Shown here: positions 4,312 through 5,387 of the stretch, piece by piece | Layout of the letters: every line of letters begins with the position of its first letter | How positions within the stretch are numbered: the first letter of the stretch is position 1 | DNA from: Gammaproteobacteria bacterium | Lineage (GTDB): Bacteria; Pseudomonadota; Gammaproteobacteria; Pseudomonadales; Azotimanducaceae | DNA length: 5,387 nt | Direction: 5' to 3' | Assembly: GCA_002711495.1 (NCBI GenBank) | Contig: PARM01000053.1 | Location: 1-5,387 of the forward strand | The notes under the pieces: generated by a model | The model's database searches: none | What the model was told of the DNA's origin: nothing | Seen by the model: only the letters and a program-made list of their open reading frames with translations | Program-made: the position numbers and the translations under genes

Positions 4312-5387
4312 TCAGTCGACCTTCAAAGCCGCATTCAATTCTGCCTGCCTAATTATATAAAGATCATTCACTTTTGCTTGCATCTCAAGCATCCTTGATT
4401 CAAGTTTTCTCACCTCGAGCGAGATTTTTTCTTGGCTCTTATCTATTTTACGTAGTTTGCTTAGCTCCTGCTGGTTGCGTTTTAGAGACGCAAGCTCGGA
4501 AAGCAAACTTTTAATGTTCTTGGCTTCGATGGCTCTATTCGAAGCAACCTCCTTAGAAAATGTATCAAGCAGCGTCGCTTCGGTTTTCGCCAATTTTTGG
4601 TCTAAGCTTTGTCCTGTTTCGTCCAGTTTCCCAACGTCGGTCTTTAAGAGTGATTGATTGTTCTGAAGATCGAGGAGATAGTTCTCTACGTCAGCGATTC
4701 TCTCAATCCCATCTCCTAGTTGGATTCCCCGTTTTGCGACTGCCAGCAACATTCGATCGAGTTCAGAAGTTTTTTGGGACAATTGTACAGACAAGGCCAC
4801 ATAAAAGAGAATTGAAACCACTAGGACGAGTCCAGTGATCGCCGAAGTCACGTAGATGAGTTTCTTAGCCTTACTTATTTGTTCAGAAGTAACCGAAAGT
4901 GTTCGATCTATGTGGGTCAGAGGCCCAACGTCAACTCCGTTTATCTTTAGCCTAACGGTTCCATCGTCTACGGAACCGCCACCTTCAATTTCGACTGCTT
5001 TGCTTAACTGTTCTGATGGCTTTTCGTTACCGTTTTCTTGAGGTTCTGCTAGACTCTTTAAGTCTTCGGGTTCCAATTGTTCGTTAGACGGCTGGTCCGC
5101 CTGATTGCTTTTTAGTGGAGACTCCTCGCTTGAATTTGCTTCGCTCTCAGGAGACGGGCTCTCCTCCTCGCTGCTAACCTCACGATCTGTAGCGTCGCCT
5201 TCATCATTTCCTTGCTCTGGTTTTTCAGCACTCACATCCGTATCGTGTTTATCATTCTTTGAATCAGCTGGTGTTGTTATTTGATCCTCAAGATCATCCG
5301 CTACCTCACTCCCACCAGTAGCTTCATTATCTAAAGCGGGATCAGAGTCAGGTATTTTATTCTCCGCACTTGAATCTGCTGATTCTT
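4312..5387 (-). CDS. Acidic, single-pass membrane protein with C-terminal coiled coil (5' end outside window)
   Basis: The reading frame is open to the right edge of the window, so at least 357 residues are encoded and the true start lies beyond 5387. A GTG at 5235 is not a good start: it has no ribosome site, and the same acidic composition continues upstream of it. The first 130 or so visible residues are rich in Asp, Glu, Ser, Pro and Asn and likely disordered. A short ordered stretch follows (TVRLKINGVDVGPL, then RTLSVT). A basic SKAKK and a membrane helix (LIYVTSAITGLVLVVSILFY) come at about 176-198. About 150 residues with heptad-like leucine, isoleucine and lysine or glutamate spacing then form a coiled coil (for example IDKSQEKISLEVRKLESRM). 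The charge rule suggests a cytoplasmic acidic N-terminus and a periplasmic coil. The layout is that of a scaffold or tether; the family is not recognised. First visible gene of the operon. Confidence 0.82.
   Translation of the reverse strand, partial: ESADSSAENKIPDSDPALDNEATGGSEVADDLEDQITTPADSKNDKHDTDVSAEKPEQGNDEGDATDREVSSEEESPSPESEANSSEESPLKSNQADQPSNEQLEPEDLKSLAEPQENGNEKPSEQLSKAVEIEGGGSVDDGTVRLKINGVDVGPLTHIDRTLSVTSEQISKAKKLIYVTSAITGLVLVVSILFYVALSVQLSQKTSELDRMLLAVAKRGIQLGDGIERIADVENYLLDLQNNQSLLKTDVGKLDETGQSLDQKLAKTEATLLDTFSKEVASNRAIEAKNIKSLLSELASLKRNQQELSKLRKIDKSQEKISLEVRKLESRMLEMQAKVNDLYIIRQAELNAALKVD

Noticed and set aside
5235..5237. GTG as the start of the coiled-coil membrane protein
   Set aside because: No ribosome site and the open frame with the same composition continues to the window edge.

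Overview
The window carries the late end of a flagellar gene cluster next to a bactofilin gene and a small operon of mostly unrecognised membrane proteins. The FliD type, the flagellin N-terminus, the moderate base composition and the repeated sigma-28 type promoters suggest a Gram-negative, flagellated bacterium, most likely a proteobacterium (gammaproteobacterium-like, perhaps marine). The taxonomic guess is inference and is not secure.

Left part (1-2820, minus strand). Reading right to left, the order is fliD (filament cap), a 72-residue two-helix membrane protein with a CxxC motif, then flagellin, whose first 186 codons are visible before the window edge. Three sequences of the form TAAAGTTT-N11-(G)CCGATAA, all with exactly 11 bases of spacing, precede these genes: one before flagellin (736-762) and two in tandem before fliD (2489-2515 and 2791-2817). 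This is the FliA (sigma-28) late flagellar promoter pattern. The flagellin leader and the roughly 270 bases between the two fliD promoters are rich in perfect or near-perfect hairpins, several closed by the same GCGGCA/TGCCGC arms.

Middle (2820-3472). A divergent region leads into a plus-strand bactofilin gene (polymer-forming cytoskeletal protein). It may have its own weaker sigma-28 type promoter (2957-2983), which would make this bactofilin part of the late flagellar regulon. An in-frame ATG closed by an amber stop lies just upstream of the gene.

Right part (3495-5387, minus strand). Three tightly packed genes form an operon that converges on bactofilin. First is a membrane protein with a very acidic N-terminal region and a C-terminal coiled coil, whose 5' end is outside the window. 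Next is a 200-residue protein with one N-terminal membrane helix and a predicted cytoplasmic domain. Last is a 65-residue four-cysteine, probably zinc-binding, protein. None has a function I can name.

A working picture, by inference: sigma-28 drives the filament cap, the flagellin and possibly a bactofilin scaffold, while the adjacent membrane-protein operon may be its partner in organising a site at the cell envelope. No RNA genes, insertion sequences, CRISPR arrays or phage genes were seen.
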